Positions 22,860-34,800 of a DNA stretch of 64,000 bases are shown piece after piece. A program made the translations under genes and the position numbers. Position 1 is the stretch's first letter. The number at the start of each line of letters is the position of its first letter. Under the pieces are notes generated by a model, which was not told the DNA's origin, ran no database searches, and saw only the letters and a program-made list of their open reading frames with translations. The DNA comes from Larus michahellis (Eukaryota; Chordata; Aves; Charadriiformes; Laridae): NCBI RefSeq assembly GCF_964199755.1, contig NC_133917.1, positions 3,107,501 through 3,171,500 of the forward strand, read 5' to 3'.

Positions 22860-25800
22860 ATGGGGAACGTGGAGAGCGCGGACGGGGAGGCGCTGCCCCG
22901 GGGCCCGGGAGCGGCGGCGGCCCCGGGGGGGCCCGGGCTGCTCGGGCCGGGCAAGATGCCGATGCCGGAGCCCTGCGAGCTGGAGGAGCGCTTCGCCCTG
23001 GTGCTGGTGAGAGACCGACCCCCGCCGCGGCCCCGGCCGCCCGCCGCGCCCCCGCCCCCGCCCGTCCCCCGCTGCGCCTCTCCGGTTCCCGGTGCGACCC
23101 TCCGGTGCGCTTCCCCCGCGCTCCGTCCGTGCTCCCGCTGCGCCTCCTCCGGGTCCCGCGCTCCCCCGCGTCCGTCCCTACCCGGGACCCCTCCCGGTGC
23201 GCCCTCCCGGGCCGGACGCGCCCCGCCGCCGCGCTCCCCTCCCGACGTCCGGGAACCGCCGGGGACGGCACCGGCGCCCGGAGGGACCGGGAGCGGGCAG
23301 GGAGCGCCCGTGCCCGCGGGGCCGGGCAGTGGCCACGGGGCCGGGGGCAGCCCCGGGGGAAGCCCGTCCCGGGACGGCGCCGGGGGCTGACGCCACTCTC
23401 GGTGCCATCGGGACTTTTTGACCCGGGAGAGTCCCATCGCGGGGGCACCGCGGCTCCTCCGTGCGCGCAGGGGTCCCGGCGGGTGCGGGGTCCCCCCGGG
23501 CGCGAGTGCCCCGCACGGTCTCCGGTACGCTATCATGGCCAGGGCGGTGGCCTTCCCACAGTGGCCACCGGCCGCGGCTGCGGTGTCGTCCCGTGGCCGT
23601 CCCAAGCCAAAGCTCAGCGGTGACCCCGTCCCCACGTCGTGACCCCAGTGCCATTGGGGACCGCCAATGCCACGGGCGCCACTGCATCCCACTTCACTTC
23701 ACAGCGGGGTGGCCCTGTGGCCCGTCTGCGGTGGGGTGGCCCATCCACGGCACTGGCTTTGTTTGGGGGACACCACGGGATACCGTGATCGGTGACACCC
23801 AGGGCACACGGCCCCCGCCGTCCCGGTGGTGGCCGTAGCCAGCGGAAGCTGCGTCTGGTCAGGAAATGCCAAGTGTGGCCTCGTGGGGCTCTGGGGCACA
23901 GAACCAGGGGGGGCACGGGGGGCACCAGCACCCCCGGGGGGGGACTGTCCCACTGGTGGCAAGTGGCACCCGCCAGCGGGGCCGTTGCCCATCCCTGCAT
24001 CCCACGCAGGGCGGATGCTGCAGCCGGTCCCTGTGGGGCCGGTGGTGGGGGGGGGACGCATCCTGCTGGCCGACGGCGGGGGTGAATTTTGGGGGTGGCG
24101 GCACTGGAGGTTCCCCCAGTGCCGCCACCCCCAAAATCTGTCACATCCCCCCAGCGTCAGCGTCACCTGGTGCCGGCCCGGCTACTGCCGGGGAGGAAAA
24201 TATTTCATCATGTGATGGGGCTGCAGCACTGGTGGCCCCCGAAGGGGCAGGATCGGTCCGGGGGTGTCCCCCAAACCCCCCGGTAGCCCCCAGTTCTAGG
24301 ACCCAGGCCAACTGCGGGGGGGGGGGGTGGTCCCTGGTGGGGGGCGGTGGCGGAGGAAGTGCCCGGCCGGGAGCGGCCCCGCTCCCGCCACAAAGGCAGG
24401 AAGCCGAGCGGCGGGAATGCCGGCGAGGGCGGCTGCGCTTCAAAGCCCCCCCGGTGCCCCCCGCCCCCTCCCAGGGCCTCTGTGTCTCCCCCCCCTTCCC
24501 CGCCCCATCCCCGGGGTGTCCCCGCGGGCCCCGTGATTTTGCCGTTGGCCACGGTGTCCAAACAATCCCGGCCCCATGGGGAGGGAGGCACTGTCCCCCT
24601 CCCCAGGGCAATTCTGGGGGGGGTCCCCATACTTGTGGTGACATCCCCGCTCCCGTGGGACTGCCCCCCCCCCCCCCCCCCCCCGCGCCGGGGGTGCGCG
24701 GCCTCGCCCAGGCTCTGCCCCGGTTTCCTGTGGCTCCGCGGGGCCGGGATGACCAGGGGAGGGATAATTTTAGCTTCCACGAGGTGGGTGGAGTGTCGGC
24801 ACCTCCCGGCTGCGGCGGTGGCCAGATCCTGCTAACAGCACTGCCAGGGGTGGCATCGCCCGCCCGGGGTGGCATCGCCTGCCGGGGCAGCCCCAAGCCG
24901 GTGGCCATCTGGCATTCCCGCTTTCCACCGTGGCATCCCGCTTGTGTCCTTGGTGACACCGGTGCCCTGGGCTGCGTCCTGCCCCCGCGGTCCCCGGCAT
25001 CCCCCCTGGCGATGGCTGGCATCCCGGCGAGCCGGGCACGGTGCCGGGCCTCGCGCCGCGGTCGGGGAGCGGAGGCTGTGGTTTGCCGGCGAGGAAGCGG
25101 GTGCAGACAGGAAGGATGCCTCGGCGCTGGGGAGATTTGGTGCTGCCGGCGGCTGGCACGTGGCGCTGGTGGCACTGCCGTCCCTGTGCCACGCGTGTGG
25201 CCCCGTGGCTCTACTTGCCGATGCCAGAGACACTGGCCGTGCCATAGGGCCGGGTGCCCTCGTGGGGACCCTGGCTGTGCCATGGTGCTGGGTGCCCTCA
25301 AGGGGGACCCTGGCTGTGCCGTGGGACTGGGTGGCCTTGGGGGAGCAGCGTCCCCATGTCCCCCAGGGTGACACCCCCCCATCTGCCCCCAGAGCTCTAT
25401 GAACCTGCCCCCGGACAAAGCCCGGCTCCTGCGCCAGTACGACAACGAGAAGAAGTGGGACCTCATCTGTGACCAGGTGGGGGGCTTGGGGCACCATGGG
25501 GGGCCCTGGCGGGGGGGGGGCACTGTGCTGTCATGCTGGTGTCACCAACCCCGCCGTCCCCTCCCAGGAGCGGTTCCAGGTGAAGAGCCCCCCCCACACC
25601 TACATCCAGAAACTGCGCAGCTTCCTGGAGCCGGGTGTCACACGAAAGGTGAGGGGCTGGGGGGGGACCAAGGGGGGGATTGAGGGGCCGGAGGGCAGGG
25701 GGGGACATGGCTCAGCCTTGCTCTGCCCCCAGAAGTTCCGGAGGAGGGTGCAGGAGTCGACCAAGGTCCTACGTGAGCTAGAGATCAGCCTGAGGACGAA

Positions 25801-28800
25801 CCACATCGGGTGAGCGTAGCGTCCTGGGGGGGCGTGGGATGCTTTGGGGGGGGGTTGTGGGGTCCCAGTGGGGGCACAGGGTCCCGGGACCAGCCCTGCC
25901 GCAGCTGCAGGGGAAGTCGGAGGTGCTGCAGGAACTGGGCCTGTTCCTTCCCCGGCCGTGCCGCCAGCCAGGGCTGCGGGCGAGCAGGTCCCGGGGGCGG
26001 ATGCCGGAGGCGGATGGGCCGGCGATGACGCCCTGCGATGACACTCTGCGCGAGGCAGCATGGCCGCATCCCGCCCGGCTCCCCCCACCCCCGGCACCGG
26101 GGAGCTCAGCGCCGGCCCCGAGCTGGGTGGCATCGCCGACCTCGCACCGGCGCCTCGTCCCTCCGGCGCCGGTGGGGGATGCGCAAGGGTGGCCGGAGGG
26201 ACCGCATGGCGTTGCTGGCGACGTCACCCGGTGGGTGCCCAGCGGCGTGGTCATGCCCGCGTGCTCGGGGCGGCTTGTGCGTGTGCCGGGCTGTCCCCCG
26301 CCGCTGGCCCCGCCACGGCCGTGCCGTTCGGCTCTTCCCCGCCCGCGGCCCGAAAATAGCAGCAGCCGGAGACAGGAAACGGGCTGGGGCGAGGGGCTGG
26401 CGGCGGCAGGAAAGGGGTGGCCGCGGTGGCCCCCCCTCCACCCCGGCTCCCGCTGCTGCCTGACTCACCGAGTGCAGGCAGGGCTGCAGGCAGGGGCATG
26501 GGCACCCCCCCCCGGGCCATGCCTGCCTCCCCTGTGCTGGCGGTGCTCCTGGGTGCACCCCCCCCTCCCAGTGCACACACATGCCCCCGGTGCAAGCGCA
26601 CTCCCCTGTACACACAGCCCCCCCCCCCACCCGGACAACCCCAGCTCCCCATGCATGCCCCCTGCCCCCCCGCCCTCGTGCACCCCTCCACCTCGGGCAA
26701 ACAGTGCCACCCCCTGTGCCCACACCCCCACACGGGCAGACCCCCCTGTGTACATGCATATCCCATGCGTGCTGCCCCTGTCCTTGTGCCCCCCCTGCCG
26801 TCTGCACCCCCATGCACACCCCCCCCCCTCCACAAGGGACACCCCCGCTTGCGCACGTGCACACTATGTGCACCCCCCCTGCGTCCCCCCAGCCCCATGG
26901 CACATCCCAGGCGGGTTCCTTGCCCTGTGCGACACCTCATATACCCTGCCAGGGGGCCAGGACCCCCCCGAACCCCCCCCCATCCCAAGGTGCCCAGGGC
27001 TGGGGATGAGGGTACAGACCCAGCACCCAGCTCAGCTTCCCGCCTTGCGCCCGGGGCCGAGTCCTCCCTGCCCTGCGGCCGGCAGATAAAGCTGCACCAG
27101 CGCTGGCCCCAGCGATAGCAGAGGTGCTGCAACCGCCGCCAGAGCCCGGAGATGCCCCCGCGGCCCCCTCCCCATCCCTCTGCCGGGCCGGGGGTCCCCG
27201 TGGTGGTGGTGGTGGTGGTGGTGGTGAGGGGTGTGTGTCATGGTGGGGGGGGTTCCCTGGCTCCTGCAGGCCCTGATGGGTGCCTGGTGCTGTAGGTGGG
27301 TGCGCGAGTTCCTCAACGATGAGAACAAGGGGCTGGACGTGCTGGTGAACTACCTGTCCTTCGCCCAGTGCGCCGTCATGTGAGTAGGGCGCTGAGGGGT
27401 CCCTGGGGTGCTGGGGGGGGGGGTCCCTTGGGTGCCGGGGGGGCTGGGAGTCCCAGTGCCCTGTGGCAGCTCCCTGCTGCGGGCGGCCGATACCACTGGG
27501 TCCATTATCAGCACCGGGGCAGCCCGGCCGGCACACGGGGACCCACCTGCCGTGGGGTCCCGGGGAACACGGGATGCTCAGCCCCCTCCTGCCCGCCCGG
27601 GCTGGGGACGGGGGTCCCAAGGCCACCCTTGCGCCTCTCCCTGCCCCGCCGCTGCCCCGCCGCCACCCGCTTCAGCGCTTGCCGCGGTGGCTGTGCCGCT
27701 CCGCGCCGAAGCCGTGTGTCCTCCCCCCCTCCCTTGCCGCCACGCGCGTGTCCCACCCAGGTTGGATTTTGAGGGCCTGGAAGGCGGCGAGGACGGTGCG
27801 CTGGAGAAGCTGCGCACCTGGAGCAGGTCCATCGAGGATCTGCAGCACCCCAGCGCCCTGCCCGCCCCCTTCGCCAGCAGCCTGGCCCGCTCTGCCCGCC
27901 AGACTGCCCTACGGTAGGTACCCGCTGCGCCGGCCACCCCCCCCCGTACGGCCCGTGCTGCGCCCTGCGGCTGCCCCGCTCTGCCAGCTCCGGCCGCCAT
28001 GGCGCTGCCGCTTGCTGCGTGCCGTGCCGTGCACCGTCCTGCCACGGTGTGTGCCATGCCATGCTGCTTGGTGCCATGCGCCATCCTGCCACGGTGTGTG
28101 CCGTGCCATCGTGCCCTGTGCCATGCGCTGTCCTGCCACGGTGTGTGCCGTGCCATCGTGCCCTGTGCCATCCTGCCACGGTGTGTGCCGTGCCATCGTG
28201 CCCTGTGCCATGGCCTGTCCTGCCATGGCGCAGGCTGTGTGCCCGCTGCCTTGCGGTGCGTGCTGCGCCATGCGCTGTCCTGCCCATGGTGTGTGCCGGG
28301 CCACGGACCATCCTGCGGTGGTGCGTGCCGTACCATCTTGCCCCATGCCATTGCACAGTCACATCATGGCGTGTGCCGTGCCATCCTGCCTGGTGCCATG
28401 CACCAGCCTGCCATGGTGTGTGCCATGCCACGGTGCCCAGTGCCACGCACTGTCCTGCCACGGTGTGTGCTGTGCCGTGCACCATCCTGCCCTGCGGTGC
28501 GTGCCGGGCTGTGCACCACCCTGCCCGTGTGCCGTGCACCATCGTGTGCGTGGCCCGTGCCACGTCCCGTGTGCCGGCTGCCCTGCGGTGCTCCCCGAGC
28601 GCCAGGCTGCGCCATGCCCGCGGTGTGGCTGTGCCACATGTGCCGCATCCCGTGCTGCCTCGCGTGCCGCGTCCCGTCCTGCCAGCTGCGCGCGCTGTCC
28701 CCTGCCCGCTCACAGCATCTCGCCGCTGCCGTCCCCGTCCTGCCCGTCCCGGTGCCTGCCGCGGCCACGCTGCCTCCGCTCGCCCCCGCTCTGGCTCTGC

Positions 28801-31800
28801 CCCCGTGCCCCGGGGTAACGCGCCCCATCTCTGCTTCCAGGGCCGGGCCCCCCCCTCTCTGGCTGCGCTCTCTCTCTCTCTTCTCCGCGCCCGCCTCGCC
28901 GCTCGCCCGCCGGGTAAGTACCGGCTGCCCGGGGTCCAGCCCCGGCACTCGCGGCTGCTTCGCTCCCCGTCTCCGCCAGCCTCTGTCCCTCTCGCCCCTC
29001 CAGCTGCTTCTCTCTGCCTCTTCCCCTCCGAAAGCCCCGCTGTCCCCATGCTGTCCCCACCCCGGTCCCCATCGCGGTCCCCATGGCGGGGCCGGTTCCC
29101 GCCCGGGCGAGCGCTGGCAGTGCAGCACCGGCGGTGCGAGGGTCCCGCTCACCGGCGCCCTGTGTCCCCCCAGTTACGGCACGCTGCCGAGCCGCAGGGC
29201 GCTGAAGAACTCGCGCCTGGTGAGCCAGAAGGATGACGTCCACCTCTGCATCATGTGTCTCCGGGCCATCATGAACTACCAGGTACCACCGTCCCATGGA
29301 GGGGACACGCACCGCTGCCACCGCGCCAGCGCTGCTAACGCTGTCCTCGCTCTGTCCCCACAGTACGGCTTCAACCTGGTCATGTCCCACCCCCACGCCG
29401 TCAACGAGATCGCCCTGAGCCTCAATAACAAGAACCCGAGGTAAAGGGGGGGTCTGGCAGGAGCTGCGGGGGGTTCCCGGTGCCGGCCGGGTGTGACGGT
29501 GCCGGTGCTGCCCTGCCCCAGGACGAAGGCGCTGGTGCTGGAGCTGCTGGCGGCCGTCTGCCTGGTGCGGGGCGGCCACGAGATCATCCTCGCTGCCTTC
29601 GACAACTTCAAGGAGGTACGGGGGGAGCGGGGGTGGCAGGAGCGGGCTGGGGCAGGGAGGACCAGGGGGAGACGGGAGCGGGCCACGATGGAGTCGGGGG
29701 CAGGACCAGGCTGGGATGGGGACACTGGCGGATAGAGAAGCAGGCTGGGATCGGGGACAAGGACCCAGGGAATGGAGGAACTGGGAACACCAGGACCAGG
29801 CTGGGATGGGGGGGCACTGGTGGGGGCAGGACCAGGCTGGGATGGAGCGACCGGGGGTGACAGGATCAGGCTGGGATGGGGGCACTGGGATCAGACTGGT
29901 ACTGGGGACCAGGATCCAGGGAATGGAGGAACTGGGAACACCAGGACCAGGCTGGGATGGGGGCACTGGGATCAGACTGGTACTGGGGACCAGGATCCAG
30001 GGAATGGAGGAACTGGGAACACCAGGACCAGGCTGGGATGGGGGCACTGGTGGGGGCAGGACCAGGCTGGGATGGAGTGAGAGGGGGAGACGGGATCAGG
30101 CTGGGATTGGGGACAAGGGCTCAGGGAATGGAGGAATTGGGAACACCGGGATCAGGCTGGGACTGGGGACAAGGACTCAGGGAATGGAGGAACTGGGAAC
30201 ACCAGGACCAGGCTGGGATGGAGGGACTGGGGGAGACAGGAGGAGGCTGGGATGGGGGCACTTGGGCCACCAGGACCAGTCTGGGATGGGGGCAGTGGCA
30301 GATAGAGGAGCAGGCTGGGATCGGGGACAAGGACCCAGGGAACGGAGGAACTGGGAACAGCAGGACCAGGCTGGGATGGAGGGACTGGAGGAGACAGGAG
30401 GAGGCTGGGATGGGGGCACTGGGATCAGACTGGTATTGGGGACCAGGATCCAGGGAATGGAGGAACTGGGAACAGCAGGACCAGGCTGGGATGGAGGGAC
30501 TGGTGGGGGCAGGACCTGGGAGCACTGGCGCTGGGTTGGAGGGACTGGGGACACCAGGTCCAAGCTGGGATGGGGGCACTGGTGGGGGCAGGAGAAGGCT
30601 GGGATGGAGGGACTGGGGGCACCAGGGTCAGGCTGGGATCGGGGACCAGGACCTAGGGAATGGTGGGACTGGGGTCAGCAAAACCAGGCTGGGATGGGGA
30701 GTCTGGAGCGCAAGGGATGGGGGGGATCAGGGAGGATGAGGCCAGGGTAGGACAGGGGGTCTGGGGACACCAGGACCAGACTGGGTTTAGGGGACTGGAG
30801 CCCAGGGGATGGGGGCCGGTGGCCGGGGGGGGTCCAAGCCAGGTTAACCCCGTGTCCGCTGCTCGCTCAGGTCTGCAAGGAGAAGCACCGCTTCGAGCGG
30901 CTGATGGACTATTTCCGCAACGAGGACAGCAGCATCGACTTCATGGTGGGATGCCCAGTCGTGGGTGACAGGGAGAGTCTTGGGGACATTGGGGGGCTGC
31001 TGGGGGGGACGCTCCTGGTGACCCCAGCCCTGCCCGCAGGTCGCCTGCATGCAGTTCATCAACATCGTGGTGCACTCGGTGGAGGACATGAACTTCCGTG
31101 TCCATCTCCAGTACGAGTTCACCAAGCTGGGGCTGGAGGAGTTCCTGCAGGTATGGGGGGTCAGGGGGCTGGGGGGGGGCTGCCCCGAGGAGGCCCCCCT
31201 GTCCCTGACGCCGCCCCGATGCCCACAGAAGTCGAGGCACACAGAGAGCGAGAAGCTGCAGGTGCAGATCCAGGCGTACCTGGACAACGTCTTCGACGTG
31301 GGGGGGCTGCTGGAGGACGCTGAGACCAAGAACGTGGCCCTGGAGAAGGTGGAGGAGCTGGAGGAGCATCTGTCCCACGTATGTGAGCGCGGGGGGGACA
31401 CGGGGACGCTCCTCACTGGAGCCTGGGGCATCCCCTCCCGGCGGCTGGCTTTGCCCCCAGGGAGGTCGGTGGTGATACCGGGGCGGGGGGGTGTCCCTGA
31501 GCCGGTGTCACAGCCGTGTCCCCCGCCCCCGCCGGCCCTGCAGCTGACGGAGAAGCTGCTGGACCTGGAGAACGAGAACATGATGCGGGTGGCAGAGCTG
31601 GAGAAGCAGCTGCTGCAGCGGGAGAAGGAGCTGGAGGTGGTGAAGGTGCGTGGGGAAGGGGGCCCACGGGGGCCGTGGGGAGTGGGGCAGGGTCCCAGAC
31701 CACCCCCCCTCTCCCCACGCACAACCCCCCCCACCCCCCCAGCCTGACTCTCGCCGTCCCCAGGAGACCTACGAGCACACGAGCCACCAGGTCCACACGC

Positions 31801-34800
31801 TGCGGCGGATGATCAAGGAGAAGGACGAGGCTTTCCGGCGGCACTACGGCTCCGAGCCGCCCCCCGTGCCGGGCGGCGAGCCCCCTCCCCAGCCTGAGCC
31901 CCAGCCCCTGGAGGAGGCCCTGCGGCTCCCTGTCCTGCCCCCCGTGGAGGCTGCACCCCCCCCGCCCCCCCCGCCGCCCCCCCTGCCCCCCCCCGCGCCC
32001 CCGCTCCCAGGTGAGGACTTGGCAGGGATGGGGGGGATCCCTGTGGCGTTCCCAAAACTTGGGACATCCCGGAGCCAGGCTTCCCGGGGTGGCCCCGGCA
32101 TGGGCTGGGGCTCCAAAACCAGGGGGGTCCCTGGTGCTGGGCCACTCCTGAGGCTGGGGGCTCCCCAAAACGGGGCCATCCCCGGTGGGGCACAGGCTCA
32201 CCCCCTCCTCCCTCCGCAGGCAAGTGCCCCCCAGCCCCGCCGCTGCCGGGGGCTTCGCCCTCCATCGCCCTCACCGTCGGGCTCTCGGGTAGGTGGGGAA
32301 GGTGGCGGGGACCGTGGGGACCATGGGGACAATGCAGGGACTGTGGGGACAGGGGTGGCGTGGGGACAGGCCAGAGGGGGTGCAGGGACCGTGGGGACAG
32401 GGAGGGCGTGGGGACCGTGGGGATGGGGACAGGGAGGGTGCAGGGACCATGGGGACAGGGAGGATGTGGGGACCATGGGGATGGGGACAGACAGGGTGCA
32501 GGGACCCATGGGGACAGGGAGGGCGTGGGGACCATGGGGATGGGGACAGGGAGGGTGCAGGGACCATGGGGACAGGGAGGGCGTGGGGACCATGGGGATG
32601 GGGACAGGGAGGGTGCAGGGACCATGGGGACAGGGAGGGCGTGGGGACCATGGGGATGGGGACAGGGAGGGCGCAGGGACCATGGGGACAGGGAGGGCGT
32701 GGGGACCGTGGGGATGGGGACAGGGAGGGTGCAGGGACCATGGGGGTGCGGGGACCGTGGGGATGGGGACGGACAGGGTGCAGGGACCCATGGGGACAGG
32801 GAGGGCATGGGGACCATGGGGATGGGGACAGGGAGGGTGCAGGAACCATGGGGACAGGGAGGGCGTGGGGACCACAAGGACAGGGGCAGGGAGGGTGTGG
32901 GGACCGTGGGGATGGGAATAGCGCAGGGACTATGGGGGGACAGGGACAGGGAGGGCCTGGGGACCGTGGGAATGGGGACAGAGAGGGGGCGGGGATCATG
33001 GGGACCATGGGGACGGGGAGAGTGCAGGGACCGTGGGGACAGGGCAGGGAGGGCGTGGGGACTGCGGGGATGGGGTCAGAGAGGGTGCAGGGACCGTGGG
33101 GACAGGGACAAGGAGGGTGTGGGGACAGGGGACAAAGGAAGGGGGAGGCTTGCAGGCACCGGGGCGTTGGGGTTGCAACGGCCAAGGGAGGGGTGCAAGG
33201 ACCGTGGCACGGGGATGTGCCGCCCCAGGGGGTGGTGACAGCTTGCGACGGACGCCGCAGGCTCGGGTGGCTCAGGGTGGGCACAGGATGCGTCCCCCTG
33301 CCCCGGCGGGGACTGAGCCACCTCCTGCCCGGCTGGCAGCCATCCGCATCAAGAAGCCCATCAAGACCAAGTTCCGCCTGCCCGTCTTCAACTGGACGGC
33401 CCTGAAGCCCAACCAGATCAGCGGGACAGTGTTCAGCGAGCTGGATGACGAGCGGGTGCTGGAGGTGAGCCCGCGGCCCGGCCCCACGGTCCGGGTGGCC
33501 ACTGCCATCCCTGCCGCCTCTGAGCCCCTTGCCTTGTCCCAGCAGGACCTGGACCTGGAGCGTTTCGAGGAGCTCTTCAAGACCAAGGCGCAGGGGCCGG
33601 CCCTCGACCTTGTCTGCGCCAAGAACAAGGCGTCGCAGAAGGCGGCCAGCAAGGTGACGCTGCTGGAGGCCAACCGGGCCAAGAACCTGGCCATCACCCT
33701 GCGCAAGGCGGGCCGCAGCGCCGAGGAGATCTGCAGGGCCATCCACACGTACGTGCCCCAACCCACTGGGAGGGGCTGCCTGGGGTCGTGGCGGGGGGGC
33801 AGTGGGTCCCTGGCAGGGTGCAAGGGGGGGTGGCTGGGCTGCAGGGGGGCTCGTGGTGGGGCAGAGGGTCAGGTAGGGTGCATGGGGTACGGCTGGGGTG
33901 CAGGGAGGGTGTTTGGGGTGCAGTGGGTCCAGGCAGGGTGCGGGGGGCGGGTATCGTTGGGGTGCAAGGGGGGGGCAGGCAGATTGCAGAAAGGGTATTT
34001 GGGGTGCAATGGGTCCGGGCAGGGTGCAGGGGCTTGTTTGGGGTGCAGGGGGGCAGTGGCAGGGTGCAGGGGGGCATTTGGGGTGCAATGGGTCTGGACA
34101 GGGTGCAGGGGGGGTGTTTGGGGTGCAGGGGGGCAGAGGCAGGGTGCAGGGCAGGTATTTGGGGTGCAGTGGGTCCAGGTAGGTGCAGGGGGAGTGTTTG
34201 GGGTGCAATGGGTCTGGACAGGGTGCAAAGGGGTGTTTGGGGTACAGGGTGCCCAGGCAGGGTGGAGGGGGGGTGTTTGGGGTGCAATGGGTCCGGGCAG
34301 GGTGCAGGGGCTTGTTTGGGGTGCAGGGGGGCAGTGGCAGGGTGCAGGGGGGTATTTGGGGTGCAATGGGTCTGGACAGGGTGCAGGGAGTGTTTTTGGG
34401 GTGTGGGGTGCCCAGGCAGGGTGCAGGGGGCGTGTTTGGGGTGCAGTGGGGCCAGGTAGGGTGCAGGGGGGGTGTTTGGGGTGCGGGGTGAGCAGGCAGG
34501 GTGTAGAGGGGGTGTTTGGGGTGTAGAGGGGGTGTTTGGGGTGCAGGGGGGCAGAGACAGGGTGCAGGGCAGGTATTTGGGGTGCAGTGGGTCCAGGCAG
34601 CGTGTGGGGGGGGTGTTTGGGGTGCAATGGGTCTGGACAGGGTGCAGGGGGGGTGTTTGGGGTGCGGGGTGCCCAGGCAGGGTGTGGGGGGGCCGGTCGG
34701 GGTGCAGGGAGCCCGGGCAGGCTGCAGGGCTGGGGCCGGGGCGCAGCGGGGAGCCGGTCGCCGACGGTGCGGGCGCGGGGCAGGTTCGACCTGGCGACGT

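Noticed and set aside
29630-30830. Glycine/tryptophan-rich open frames (GPGWDGGTG...)
   Set aside because: Translation of the intron 9 minisatellite, with no start context or homology.
32271-34208. A 645-codon minus-strand frame rich in Pro/His/Ser
   Set aside because: It runs across two unrelated FMNL3 intronic minisatellites and over FMNL3 exons on the opposite strand. It is a repeat artefact.
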